Of a DNA stretch of 42,506 nucleotides, positions 15,330-22,555 are shown in pieces. Location: positions 1-42,506 of the forward strand of contig JAFIFZ010000051.1 of NCBI GenBank assembly GCA_020831775.1. The letters run 5' to 3'. Origin of the DNA: Phycisphaerales bacterium (GTDB lineage Bacteria > Planctomycetota > Phycisphaerae > Phycisphaerales > UBA1924). The stretch's first letter is position 1. Each line of letters opens with the position of its first letter. The translations under genes and the position numbers were made by a program. The notes below the pieces were generated by a model. It was not told where the DNA came from. It made no database searches and worked only from the letters and a program-made list of their open reading frames with translations.

Positions 15330-16538
15330 GTGAGCGACCAGAGCGGCAGGACTATTCCGGACGAGATCGTGCCCAGCGGCGGACAGCCGCGGATCGCGAT
15401 CGCCCACGATTGGCTCGTGGGGATGCGTGGGGGCGAGCGGGTGCTGGACCGGGTCTGCCGCGTCGCGTCGCGCGTGGGCGAGGTCGCGGCGATCTACACG
15501 ATGTTCGACGATGGGCGCCCGCTCTCTGACGCGATCGACGGCCGGCGCAAGATCGTCGCGCCCCTGGGAAAGAGCCCGAGGGTGAACCGGGCGAGGCGGT
15601 GGCTGCTGCCGGCGTACCCCCTGATGGTCAGGGCCCTGAGCGCCGCGGTGCGCCACCAGCACCTGCGCGAAGCGCCGATCGATCTCTTGGTCTCGACGCA
15701 TTCGGCCGCGATCAAGGCGCTGCGGGCGCCCCCGGGCGTCGCGCATCTGTGCTACTGCCACTCGCCGGCGCGCTATCTCTGGTCGCAGGGGGCCGCGTAC
15801 GCGGAGGGCTCGGTGCTCCGCCGCACCGGGCTCGGGCTTGCGGGTCCAGCGCTGCGTCGGTGGGACCGGCGCACGGCGTCTCGCGTGACGAAGTTTCTCG
15901 CCAACAGCACGCACATCGCCTCGGAGATCGAGCGCGTGTACCAGCGCGAGGCGGAGGTGCTGCACCCGCCGGCGCGGACGGACTACTTCACCCCCGATGA
16001 CAGCGTGCAGCGCGAGGGTTTCTGGCTCTTTGTCGGGGCGATCGAGCCTTACAAGCGGCTCGACCTGGCGATCGCGGGCGCACAGCGGGCCGGGGCGAGG
16101 CTGGTCGTGGTGGGGGACGGGAGCGAGGCGGCGTCGCTGCGTGCATCGCTTGATGACTCCGACCTTGTCGAGTGGCGAGGACGGGTCGATGACGAAGAAC
16201 TGCGGCGTCTGTACCGCAGCGCCCGACTGCTGATCTTCCCGCAGATCGAGGATTTCGGGATCATTCCTGTCGAGGCTCAGGCGTGCGGGACACCGGTCGT
16301 CGCCAGGCGGGCCGGGGGCGCGCTGGACACGGTGATCGAGGGCGAGACAGGTGCGTTCTTTGATGAGCCGGAGGCCGAGTCGATCGCGCAGGCCGCGGCA
16401 AAGTGCCCGGCGCCGGGCGAGGCGTGCCGCCGGAACGCCGAGCGGTTCGACGAAGCCCGCTTCGACGAGCGGATGGAGCTGGAGATGCTGACGCTGATCG
16501 AGTCGGGCGAGACGCGGAAGCTACGGCCGTGGTCCTGA
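15330..16538 (+). CDS. glycosyltransferase family 4 protein
   Basis: A 402-residue GT-B fold retaining glycosyltransferase that likely adds a sugar (mannose-type donors are common) to a lipid-linked or surface polysaccharide. Evidence: N-terminal RIAIAHDWLVGMRGGERVL, which contains the G.RGGE acceptor-side motif; CYCHSPARYLW, typical of a mannosyltransferase-like GT4 group; the second domain from about 233 (FWLFVGAIEPYKRLDLAI); and the donor-binding E-x7-E motif EDFGIIPVEAQACGTPVV. The start is GTG at 15330. It is divergent from the amidohydrolase gene and not in an obvious polysaccharide cluster. Confidence 0.9.
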   Translation: MSDQSGRTIPDEIVPSGGQPRIAIAHDWLVGMRGGERVLDRVCRVASRVGEVAAIYTMFDDGRPLSDAIDGRRKIVAPLGKSPRVNRARRWLLPAYPLMVRALSAAVRHQHLREAPIDLLVSTHSAAIKALRAPPGVAHLCYCHSPARYLWSQGAAYAEGSVLRRTGLGLAGPALRRWDRRTASRVTKFLANSTHIASEIERVYQREAEVLHPPARTDYFTPDDSVQREGFWLFVGAIEPYKRLDLAIAGAQRAGARLVVVGDGSEAASLRASLDDSDLVEWRGRVDDEELRRLYRSARLLIFPQIEDFGIIPVEAQACGTPVVARRAGGALDTVIEGETGAFFDEPEAESIAQAAAKCPAPGEACRRNAERFDEARFDERMELEMLTLIESGETRKLRPWS

Positions 16539-16557
16539 TCGGGGCTGCGGAGCCGGA

Positions 16558-17013
16558 TCAGCGCTGAACTTCGAGCGTGCAAGCGTCGACGACCAGGCCG
16601 ATGAAGAGCTCGCAGTCGGCCTCGAGGTCGTAGTGGCGCACGACCTCGCAGTCCAGGGCGATCGGGCTCTTGCGAAGCACCGGCGAGCCGGTCTTCAGCG
16701 TCGTGGTCGGCAGCGCGTCGAACGGATCGGTGCGGTTCTCGGGGTCGGTGTCGTTTTCCTGCGAGAAGACGCGCCGGGCGAGGCGGTCGTCGTCGGCGAG
16801 TTGGCAGACCGCGAACGCGCGGCTGTCGCGGATCAGCGGCTCGATCGAGTGCCCCTTCCGCAGCGCAACGCTCAGCAGCACAGGCTCGTCGGCGCAGATC
16901 TGCACGGAGCGGACGATCACGCCCGAGCGTTCCCCGTCGTAGATCGAGCTGACGATGAACAGCCCGCTGTTGAGCCGGGAGACGGCTGCCTGGATGTGCG
17001 GGTCAGCGAGCAT
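16558..17013 (-). CDS. flavin reductase family protein
   Basis: A 151-residue soluble protein with the flavin reductase-like (FMN-binding split barrel) pattern: an N-terminal LNSGLFIVSSIYDGERSG strand pair, VRSVQICADEPVLLSVALRK, then SIEPLIRDSRAFAVCQLADD and a FDALPTTTLKTGSPVL segment near the C-terminal half. Such proteins reduce flavins with NAD(P)H or carry bound FMN for redox reactions such as diflavin-type NO/O2 reduction. The ATG at 17013 gives the normal domain start; a longer upstream frame is not homologous and would run into the mraZ promoter. Preceding GAGG is a weak ribosome binding site. Convergent with the glycosyltransferase gene. Confidence 0.8.
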   Translation of the reverse strand: MLADPHIQAAVSRLNSGLFIVSSIYDGERSGVIVRSVQICADEPVLLSVALRKGHSIEPLIRDSRAFAVCQLADDDRLARRVFSQENDTDPENRTDPFDALPTTTLKTGSPVLRKSPIALDCEVVRHYDLEADCELFIGLVVDACTLEVQR

Positions 17014-17190
17014 GTCCGACGCCTCAGCCGAGTCCTTGCAAAGGGCGAACGCCCTGCGAGGGTGTCGAGCATACCTCCCCGGGACGAACGCTGCACAACC
17101 TGCGTTGGATCGACAGATCCGGAGGGCCGGATCGGGATCGACGCCGTTCTTTCGAGGCCGAACGGGGCAAGTGTCGAAAAAATCCGACAG

Positions 17191-17229
17191 AGTGTGGCTG
17201 GGGTGTTGCATTGTGTGGCAAAGTGTGTA
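17191..17229 (+). promoter_or_regulatory. putative MraZ-binding box, four direct repeats
   Basis: Four related units, AGTGTGGC (17191), GGTGTTGC (17202), TGTGTGGC (17212) and AAGTGTGT (17222), recur at 10-11 bp intervals, one helical turn, about 35-75 bases before the mraZ start. MraZ is known to bind arrays of short GT-rich direct repeats with 10-bp period in its own promoter in E. coli and Mycoplasma. The repeats end in TAAACT, which may be the -10 element. Confidence 0.6.
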
Positions 17230-17264
17230 AACTGCCCACATGCACCAGCCGGGAGCCCACCCCC

Positions 17265-17729
17265 TTGCTCTTCACCGGGTACACAGAACTGACGGTCGAC
17301 GCCAAAGGGCGTCTGGCGATCCCCGCCAAGTACCGGAACAAGTGGGACCCGCAGCGGGACGGGGGGGCGTGGTACTGCGTCGCGTGGCCGGACGGCTCGC
17401 TGAGGCTGTACACCGAGGCGGCGTTCGAGGCCCTGGCCATGTCCCGGGAAGAGACGCTGATCCCAGAGCGCGACGAGGCGAGGCTGCAGGTCACCTTTTT
17501 CAGCCAGGCCGAACGGCTGGAGATGGACTCGGCCGGCAGGATCATGCTGCCCAAGCGTCACCTGCAGAAGACGGGCCTGCCCCAAGAGGTCGTCATGCTG
17601 GGCGCGGGCAGGAGGCTGGAGATCAGACCCCGCCAGGCGTGGGAAGAGCAGGAGATGGAGCACTTCGAGGGCCTGCAGGACAACGCCGAGCGGATCGAGC
17701 AACGCCGGCGTGAGCCGGGCGGCGGCTGA
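17265..17729 (+). CDS. mraZ: transcriptional regulator MraZ
   Basis: MraZ is an AbrB-like, ring-forming DNA-binding protein that usually heads the division and cell wall cluster and represses it. This 154-residue version has the two SpoVT-AbrB-type repeats with signature D..GR: DAKGRLAIPAKYR at 12-24 and DSAGRIMLPKRHL at 88-100. The start is best placed at TTG 17265, because MLFTGYTELT matches the usual MraZ N-terminus and GGGAG lies 10 bases upstream; an in-frame ATG at 17211 lies within the operator repeats. Unusually, no rsmH (mraW) or ftsL/ftsI follows: the gene stands alone and is followed by a long noncoding stretch. Confidence 0.93.
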   Translation: MLFTGYTELTVDAKGRLAIPAKYRNKWDPQRDGGAWYCVAWPDGSLRLYTEAAFEALAMSREETLIPERDEARLQVTFFSQAERLEMDSAGRIMLPKRHLQKTGLPQEVVMLGAGRRLEIRPRQAWEEQEMEHFEGLQDNAERIEQRRREPGGG

Positions 17730-17753
17730 GCCCGCCGCGGAGCATCAGACCGA

Positions 17754-18095
17754 CCCGGGCATGAACGCCCGGGCGGGCATTGGAGAGAGTGATCCCTGAG
17801 CCGGGTTTCCCGGCGTCAAGATCACGCGGAGTCCTCCGGGTCCAATGGCCCCCCGCACCGGCAGCGCGGGGCGCCGTGAAAGGACTCGACCGAGGCCGGT
17901 GAAGCGCCGCAAGGAAGCTGGCGCTCTGTTCCCGGCCCCGGTGACCCGGCGGAACCGATCGCGCCCGGCCGACACAACGCCGGCCGGGCGCATTTGAAAC
18001 CAAACGGGCGAGACCGGCTCTGGCCGGCTCGCCCGGTCCGGATCCACCTCCGCGGCGGGCCACCACCACCGATCCCGTCCCCCGCCGCAGAAATA
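17754..18095 (+). ncRNA. candidate structured noncoding RNA downstream of mraZ
   Basis: This gene-free stretch of about 340 bases has regularly spaced strong helices: CCCGGGC/GCCCGGG (17754-17773); a nested stem GTGATC/GATCAC (17789-17825) with inner GCCGGG-ttt-CCCGGC and a symmetric 5x5 internal loop; GAGTCC/GGACTC (17829-17887) enclosing CCCCGC/GCGGGG; AGCGCC/GGCGCT (17903-17925); GCGCCCGGCCG/CGGCCGGGCGC (17961-17991); and CGGGCGAG with CCGG pairing to CTCGCCCG (18005-18034). It ends at a strong terminator. It may be the mraZ 3' UTR or an independent RNA. Universal RNase P RNA, tmRNA and SRP RNA motifs are absent, so I assign no family. Confidence 0.4.
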
Positions 18096-18133
18096 CAGCC
18101 CGCCGGAAGATCCCTCCGGCGGGCTGTTCTTTT
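18096..18133 (+). terminator. rho-independent terminator
   Basis: A perfect 12-bp stem (CAGCCCGCCGGA/TCCGGCGGGCTG) with a 7-base loop is followed by TTCTTTTG. It closes the mraZ or noncoding RNA transcript just before the convergent gene ending at 18159. Confidence 0.85.
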
Positions 18134-18158
18134 GTTCGCAGATTCGGAGGTTCGCCCG

Positions 18159-20225
18159 CTACCTGTCGCCCGTCCGCTCAAGGACGCCCAGCGCCAGTTC
18201 GTTGAGGTGGCGCCGGATCTCGGTCTCCAGGCGGGTGTCGGCCAGGCCGGGCAGGATCGAGGCGTAGCGGCAGAGCTCGGCGAGCGTTCGACGCTCGGCC
18301 GCCATCCACGCCCGCGCGGGGTCTGGTGCCCCCGCGGCGAGGCGCATCACCAGCGTCTCTGTCTGATCTCCGCCGAGGCCGAGGGTCGCAGCGGTGCGCT
18401 CCATCCGCCCCAGCAGCCGGGCGAAGGCGAACCGCTGGCGGTAGTGCGAAAGGGCGTCGCGGGCCCGCTCGTACCGGCCCTCGATGAGGTCCGAGGCGAT
18501 CCGGGCGAGGGCGTCGTCGGCGCCGTTGATCGCCAGGCTGCGGGCCGGGGCCGAGGGGAGCGACCAGCCCGGCCAGGTTTCCAGGGCCCCGGGCTCTTTG
18601 GCCAGCAGGACGAGCGCCATCTGCTCGGTCAGGTCGTCGAGGACGAAGAGGCGGGCGGCACGCGAGGAAAGATCGTCGGCGCGCCGGGCGCTGAGCATCG
18701 AGAGGCGTTCGCGATCGATCAGTTCGAGGAGCTCGGGCAGCCTCCACGCCTCGGGCGCTGTTGGTTGCGAGGTCCCCGATCGACGGCGAAGTTCGGCCTC
18801 GCCCCGCAGCTCGATGGCGACGCGGGCGGCTTCGGCCAGCTCGCGGAGGGCGGACCGTGCGGCGCTGTCGTCGTCGCCAGATCGAAGCAGGTTGCCCAGA
18901 CGCACCGCTTCGGTCGCCAGCGGGCCGAAGCGGGGGGCGAGCGTTGGCTCGGGCCCGCTCCGCGTGGGGTCGGCGATGCGCGAACTCATCTCGACGAGTG
19001 TGCGCAGGTCGCCGATCGCTTCGCGGTGGGCGGCCATCGGCGCGATGAACCGTCCCCCGGCCATCGCCTCGGGGTCGGCCAGGAGATCGGGGATGACGGC
19101 GATCAGCTCGCGCTCGGTCCTTCTCGCCTCGCGTTCGAGGCGTTCCCACGAGGGGCGGAGCTGGCGGACGAGCGTGCGGGGCGAGGGCAGCTCGGCGCGG
19201 GCCGCGGCGAGGTCCATCGCGCGGGCCAGAGCGCCGAGGTCTCCCCGAGAGAGGCCGGTTTCGGCGGCTTCGGCGATCGCGCGCAACGCGAGGCGGGTCT
19301 CGGTGTTGTCTTCAAGATGCGAGGCTGCTTCGATGGCGCGGGACCATCGGGCGAGGTTTTCGAGCGTCGAGAGCGAGGCTTGCTGGCGTTCCGGGTCGAG
19401 CAGGCCGTCGATCGCCTCGCACGCCCGCTGCTGGAGGGCTTCGGTGCGGTCCTCCATCCACGACGGGGGCGAGAGGATCGGGCCGATGGCGAGCAGGGCC
19501 GACGCGGTGCGCGACGCGGAGGGGCGGTAGGCGGGATGGTCGAGCGCGAGGTCGAGGACGCGGGCGAGGTCGTCGGCACGCGCGGCGCACGCCTCGGGCG
19601 CTGCGGCGAGTAATGGCTGGAGCGCTTCGAGATCCGGTGCCGGCGAGCCGGGAGCGGCGGGCCAGCCGACGGGGTTTTCGATCTCCGCTGCGTCGGCGAG
19701 GTCCGCCAACGCGTCGCGCAGCAGGCGGTCGAGTGCGGAGGGTCGGGCGGGGATCGGCGCGTCGGCGAGGGTGCGGGCGAGCAGAGTCGCGGCGGGCTCG
19801 ACGAGCGCCGACTCGTCGAAGATCAGGCGGTCGAGGGTCTCGGCGTGTTCAGTGAGCAGCACGCCGGGGATGAAGCGTTCTGGGTGTGCGTCGAGGTCGG
19901 AGGCGAGCAGGCGGAGGCCGTAGCGGCGGAGGGCGATCGCCGCGTCGAGGCGTGGGCCGGGTTCGTGGCGTTCGGTGAGGCGTTGGATCTCGGCGTCGAC
20001 AATGCGGGCGCGTTGTTCCTCGACACCGGCATCGGCGATGGCGGGGGGGTCGGGGGCGCCGAGGTCGAGGATCTGGGCGTTGGCGGGAGCGAGCGCGAAA
20101 AGGAATGAGAGGACCGCAACGACAAATGATGTGTGGCACTGGCGGCTTGCCCGCCAGTGTGTTGGAGTGGTTTGCCAAAATCGACTCGTTGCCGAGTTAT
20201 CATCGATGCGCAGCGCCCGTGCCAC
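18159..20225 (-). CDS. large secreted alpha-helical protein of unknown function (start uncertain)
   Basis: The protein has about 655 residues from the signal peptide on. The stretch FVVAVLSFLFALAPANAQ is a good signal peptide core with cleavage after ANA, but no ATG, GTG or TTG in frame stands directly before it. The nearest upstream in-frame starts are GTG 20225 and TTG 20237, which would add 33 or more residues translated from palindromic repeats. I give 20225 provisionally. The mature part is almost entirely helical (Ala, Leu, Arg, Glu-rich) and reads like long helical repeats. No catalytic motif or family is recognised. The end is probably EIRRHLNELALGVLERTGDR. Confidence 0.6.
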   Translation of the reverse strand: MARALRIDDNSATSRFWQTTPTHWRASRQCHTSFVVAVLSFLFALAPANAQILDLGAPDPPAIADAGVEEQRARIVDAEIQRLTERHEPGPRLDAAIALRRYGLRLLASDLDAHPERFIPGVLLTEHAETLDRLIFDESALVEPAATLLARTLADAPIPARPSALDRLLRDALADLADAAEIENPVGWPAAPGSPAPDLEALQPLLAAAPEACAARADDLARVLDLALDHPAYRPSASRTASALLAIGPILSPPSWMEDRTEALQQRACEAIDGLLDPERQQASLSTLENLARWSRAIEAASHLEDNTETRLALRAIAEAAETGLSRGDLGALARAMDLAAARAELPSPRTLVRQLRPSWERLEREARRTERELIAVIPDLLADPEAMAGGRFIAPMAAHREAIGDLRTLVEMSSRIADPTRSGPEPTLAPRFGPLATEAVRLGNLLRSGDDDSAARSALRELAEAARVAIELRGEAELRRRSGTSQPTAPEAWRLPELLELIDRERLSMLSARRADDLSSRAARLFVLDDLTEQMALVLLAKEPGALETWPGWSLPSAPARSLAINGADDALARIASDLIEGRYERARDALSHYRQRFAFARLLGRMERTAATLGLGGDQTETLVMRLAAGAPDPARAWMAAERRTLAELCRYASILPGLADTRLETEIRRHLNELALGVLERTGDR
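20132..20159 (+). repeat. 28-bp dispersed palindromic repeat (GTGGCAC family), copy 2
   Basis: TGTGGCACTGGCGG followed by CTTGCC and CGCCAGTG; arms CACTGGCGG/CCGCCAGTG pair. It is identical over 28 bases to the copy at 42461. It lies immediately upstream of the signal peptide codons of the large secreted protein. Confidence 0.85.
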
Positions 20226-20250
20226 CGACCTCTGCAAGAGGTCGGTGCCG
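20219..20250. repeat. palindromic repeat of a second family (CACCGACCTC arms), copy 1
   Basis: CACCGACCTCT-gca-AGAGGTCGGTG forms an 11-bp stem; the outer GTGC and GCC bases extend it. A sister copy lies 30 bases away. Confidence 0.7.
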
Positions 20251-20279
20251 TTGTGTGCCCGCCGTTGTGTGCGTCGAGC

Positions 20280-20312
20280 GCACCGACCTCGCAAGGCCGA
20301 GGTCGGTGGCAC
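20280..20312. repeat. palindromic repeat of a second family (CACCGACCTC arms), copy 2
   Basis: CACCGACCTCG-caaggc-CGAGGTCGGTG forms an 11-bp stem followed by GCAC. The flanking GTGGCAC is shared with the 28-bp family. Confidence 0.7.
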
Positions 20313-20368
20313 GGATCGGACGCGCTGCGAGGTCGGGTGTGCGGCGCATGACTGCTCGGGAGAGATTC

Positions 20369-20396
20369 CACTGGCGGGCGAGCCGCCAGTGCCACA
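20369..20396 (-). repeat. 28-bp dispersed palindromic repeat (GTGGCAC family), copy 3
   Basis: On the minus strand it reads TGTGGCACTGGCGG, CTCGCC, CGCCAGTG: one difference from copies 2 and 4, in the loop. It lies 29 bases downstream of the glycosyltransferase stop (minus strand). Confidence 0.85.
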
Positions 20397-20424
20397 GGTC
20401 TGGAGCGTCGGTCGGGCGTTTGCG

Positions 20425-21705
20425 TCAATTCGATGCGAGTTTGAGCGCACGCTGATAGACATCTTCGAGTGCATGAACCATGGCCTCTGCGCTGAAGGCT
20501 TCGCGGCAGTGTGTCCGTCCCTCTGCCGCCATCCGCTGGCGGTCGGCGGGGTGTTCCCACAACCAGCGTATCGAGGCGGCAAGCGCGGCGCGGTCGCCGA
20601 CGGGGACGAGGCGGCCGGTCTTGTTGTCGATGCAGGCCTCGCGGGTGCCGTCGGCGTCGTAGGCGACGGGGCAGACCCCCGCCAGGAGCGCCTGGGGCAC
20701 GGTTCTGGGCAGCCCCTCGCGGTAGCTGGGGTGGACGAGCAGGTCCATCGCCCGCAGCATCGCGGGGATCCTCTCCGGCGGCACGAGCCCGGTGACCGTC
20801 ACGCGGTCCTCCAGCCCCATCGACCGGACGCGGCCCATCAGCCGGTCGCGCCACCACCCGTCGCCGACCCAAAGCAGGCGCCATGACGGGTGTTGTTGCA
20901 GGTCTTCGCCGATCGCGTCGAGGATGTCGTCGTGGCCCTTGTGCTGGGCGAGGCGGGCGACGGTCCCGATCACGAACGCGTCTTCGGGCAGGCCGAGCTC
21001 GGCGCGGACCTCTGGCCTCGATTCGCCGGGGGCGGCGTCGAGAAACGGCGCCGTCTCCATCCCCGAACGCACCGTGACGAACTGCTCGGGCCTGCCGATC
21101 CCGCGTCCAAGAAACTGCTCGGTCATTGCGTCGGCGACGGAGACGATCAGGTGGCAGTTTTTCGCGGCTCGGCGTTCGGCGAGGGTGTAGGCGAGATTGG
21201 CCGCGCGGATCTTCTGGCGTGCCAGCGCTCCGCCCTCGACGGGCATGAACGGCGGCCCGTGGATCGTGTGCACCACGCCGACCTTCATCCCGCCCGCGAC
21301 ATGCTTCCACGCACCGAGCCGCCCGAGGATCCCGGCCTTGGACGAATGGGTATGGACGATGTCGGGCTTGATCGCGTCGATCAGATCGTGGATCTGACCG
21401 AGCGCCCGGCGATCCCGCAGCGGGCTGACCTCGCGGACGAGGTCGGGCAGTTCGTGGGGTTGGATGGGGTGTGGGGCGGCACGGCTCGCCGAGCCGTGTG
21501 CTTCCGTTTGTTCTCCGGCCTCACCGAGCCCCCGGTTGAACGCCTCGACCCTGGGCAGCATCGAACCTTCGGGCCCGTAGATCGGGCCGAAGGCGAGGTG
21601 CACCTCATGCCCCAGCCTCGCCTGGCCTTCGCAGGACAGGATGGTGTTTTCCTGGCTGCCGCCGAGGATGAGGCGGGTGGAGATGTGGAGGATGCGGAGG
21701 GGCAT
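20425..21705 (-). CDS. glycosyltransferase family 4 protein
   Basis: A 426-residue GT-B glycosyltransferase. The N-terminal domain begins LRILHISTRLILGGSQENT, with the G-rich acceptor-side loop GGSQ; IVHTHSSKAGILGRL is the typical GT4 helix-strand. The second domain starts near 245 (FVIGTVARLAQHKGHDDIL), and the donor region reads REGLPRTVPQALLAGVCPVAY, in which the second Glu of the E-x7-E motif is Gln, as in some GT4 groups. Sugar and acceptor are unknown. The ATG at 21705 is chosen over an in-frame GTG at 21729, because homology starts at LRILHIS; neither has a clear ribosome binding site, as the upstream bases are pyrimidine-rich in transcript sense. Probably co-transcribed with the lipoprotein upstream. 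Confidence 0.9.
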   Translation of the reverse strand: MPLRILHISTRLILGGSQENTILSCEGQARLGHEVHLAFGPIYGPEGSMLPRVEAFNRGLGEAGEQTEAHGSASRAAPHPIQPHELPDLVREVSPLRDRRALGQIHDLIDAIKPDIVHTHSSKAGILGRLGAWKHVAGGMKVGVVHTIHGPPFMPVEGGALARQKIRAANLAYTLAERRAAKNCHLIVSVADAMTEQFLGRGIGRPEQFVTVRSGMETAPFLDAAPGESRPEVRAELGLPEDAFVIGTVARLAQHKGHDDILDAIGEDLQQHPSWRLLWVGDGWWRDRLMGRVRSMGLEDRVTVTGLVPPERIPAMLRAMDLLVHPSYREGLPRTVPQALLAGVCPVAYDADGTREACIDNKTGRLVPVGDRAALAASIRWLWEHPADRQRMAAEGRTHCREAFSAEAMVHALEDVYQRALKLASN

Positions 21706-21723
21706 GGGGATGGGAAGGGAGGG

Positions 21724-21840
21724 AGGCACGGAGGCACGCAGGCACGGAGGGGGGGAAGAAGAGACTGAGAGACGAAGAGACGGGGAGATGGGCGGTGCTC
21801 AGGGTTGCTGAACGCTTCGTGCCTCTGTGCCTTCGTGCCT
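21724..21840. repeat. inverted repeat of GGCAC tandem units between two minus-strand genes
   Basis: The left arm (21724-21747) has three AGGCACG units in tandem; the right arm (21815-21840) carries the inverted units (CGTGCCT). The 67-base spacer is purine-rich. The right arm overlaps the lipoprotein stop codon and the left arm ends 18 bases before the glycosyltransferase start, so the whole intergenic region is this element. In RNA it would form a large stem-loop. Confidence 0.6.
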
Positions 21841-22486
21841 AATCGCCCTCTTCCACCGACTCGGTCATCGCGATCAACTCCCGCATGCGTTGGCGGGCGA
21901 GTTCGGCGGTGCCGTGCTGCTTTTCGGCTCGGAAGTTCGCTCGCAGCGCCGAGGCGCCGAGCAGGTCTCGGAAGCCCTCACTGCGGCTTTCGAGCCTGAG
22001 GGTCCCGCCGATCAGGCGTCCGCCGAAGTTCAGGTCGCCGACATTCCCGCCGGGGAGCAGGAACCCGCCGCCCCGATAAACCCCGAGCCGTCCGTTGGCG
22101 ATGACGATGTGGGTCACGGCGGCGTTGAAGGCGGTGGGGGCGATCGGCGTCCGGCCGGGGCGGGGCTTGACGAACATCTGGATGTGGATCAGGTGCCCGG
22201 AGACTTCCGACAGGTCCACGCCGGGGCGGAGCTGGTCGCGGGAGAGGGTTGTCAGGTAGATGTCAGCGGTGCTCTGGTCGTCGTAGCCGTAGACGCGGAG
22301 GGAGAACGCGGGGGTAACGCGGACAGGTTCGTCGATGGACTGGAGTTCGTACCGGCCGGGCCCCATGCCCGCGCAGCCCCCCATCAGGCCGCAGAGCAGG
22401 CTCCCGAGCAGGCCCCATACGAGAAAGATTCCTGCAAGAGCGGGAACACCCGGGCGATTGGGGAGTCGTATAGAGAGGTGGGCCAT
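21839..22486 (-). CDS. predicted lipoprotein of unknown function
   Basis: A 215-residue protein with an N-terminal membrane/signal segment (VPALAGIFLVWGLLGSLLCG) and a lipobox-like MGGC with Cys38 as the lipidated residue. The mature part is strand-rich and has segments such as RVTPAFSLRVYGYDDQST, LIHIQMFVKPRPGRTPI and GGGFLLPGGNVGDLNFGGRL. No family is recognised. The start ATG at 22486 has no clear ribosome binding site. It is divergent from the secreted-protein gene at 22556, with only 69 bases for both promoters, and it precedes the glycosyltransferase gene on the same strand. Confidence 0.75.
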   Translation of the reverse strand: MAHLSIRLPNRPGVPALAGIFLVWGLLGSLLCGLMGGCAGMGPGRYELQSIDEPVRVTPAFSLRVYGYDDQSTADIYLTTLSRDQLRPGVDLSEVSGHLIHIQMFVKPRPGRTPIAPTAFNAAVTHIVIANGRLGVYRGGGFLLPGGNVGDLNFGGRLIGGTLRLESRSEGFRDLLGASALRANFRAEKQHGTAELARQRMRELIAMTESVEEGD

Positions 22487-22555
22487 GCGGTGAGGACGAT
22501 ACCGCCGCCGAGGGCTCGCGGCGATCGGGCGACAGGCCCGACGGGAGGTAGGCGG

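Noticed and set aside
17903-17925. GCAAGGAAGC hairpin resembling the SRP RNA domain IV loop
   Set aside because: The 5' strand lacks the conserved CAGG side and the 3' strand has AAGCTG instead of AAGCAG.
17731-18133. Possible RNase P RNA downstream of mraZ, suggested by GCAGAAATACAGCCCGCC near 18087
   Set aside because: The match overlaps the terminator arm; the universal GAGGAAAGTCC and 3' ACAGAA..GGCTTA elements are missing and there is no space for the rest of the RNA.
22017-22555. Upstream extension of the secreted-protein frame across the divergent lipoprotein gene
   Set aside because: The signal peptide and ribosome binding site at 22556 mark the start; the extension is antisense to the lipoprotein gene.
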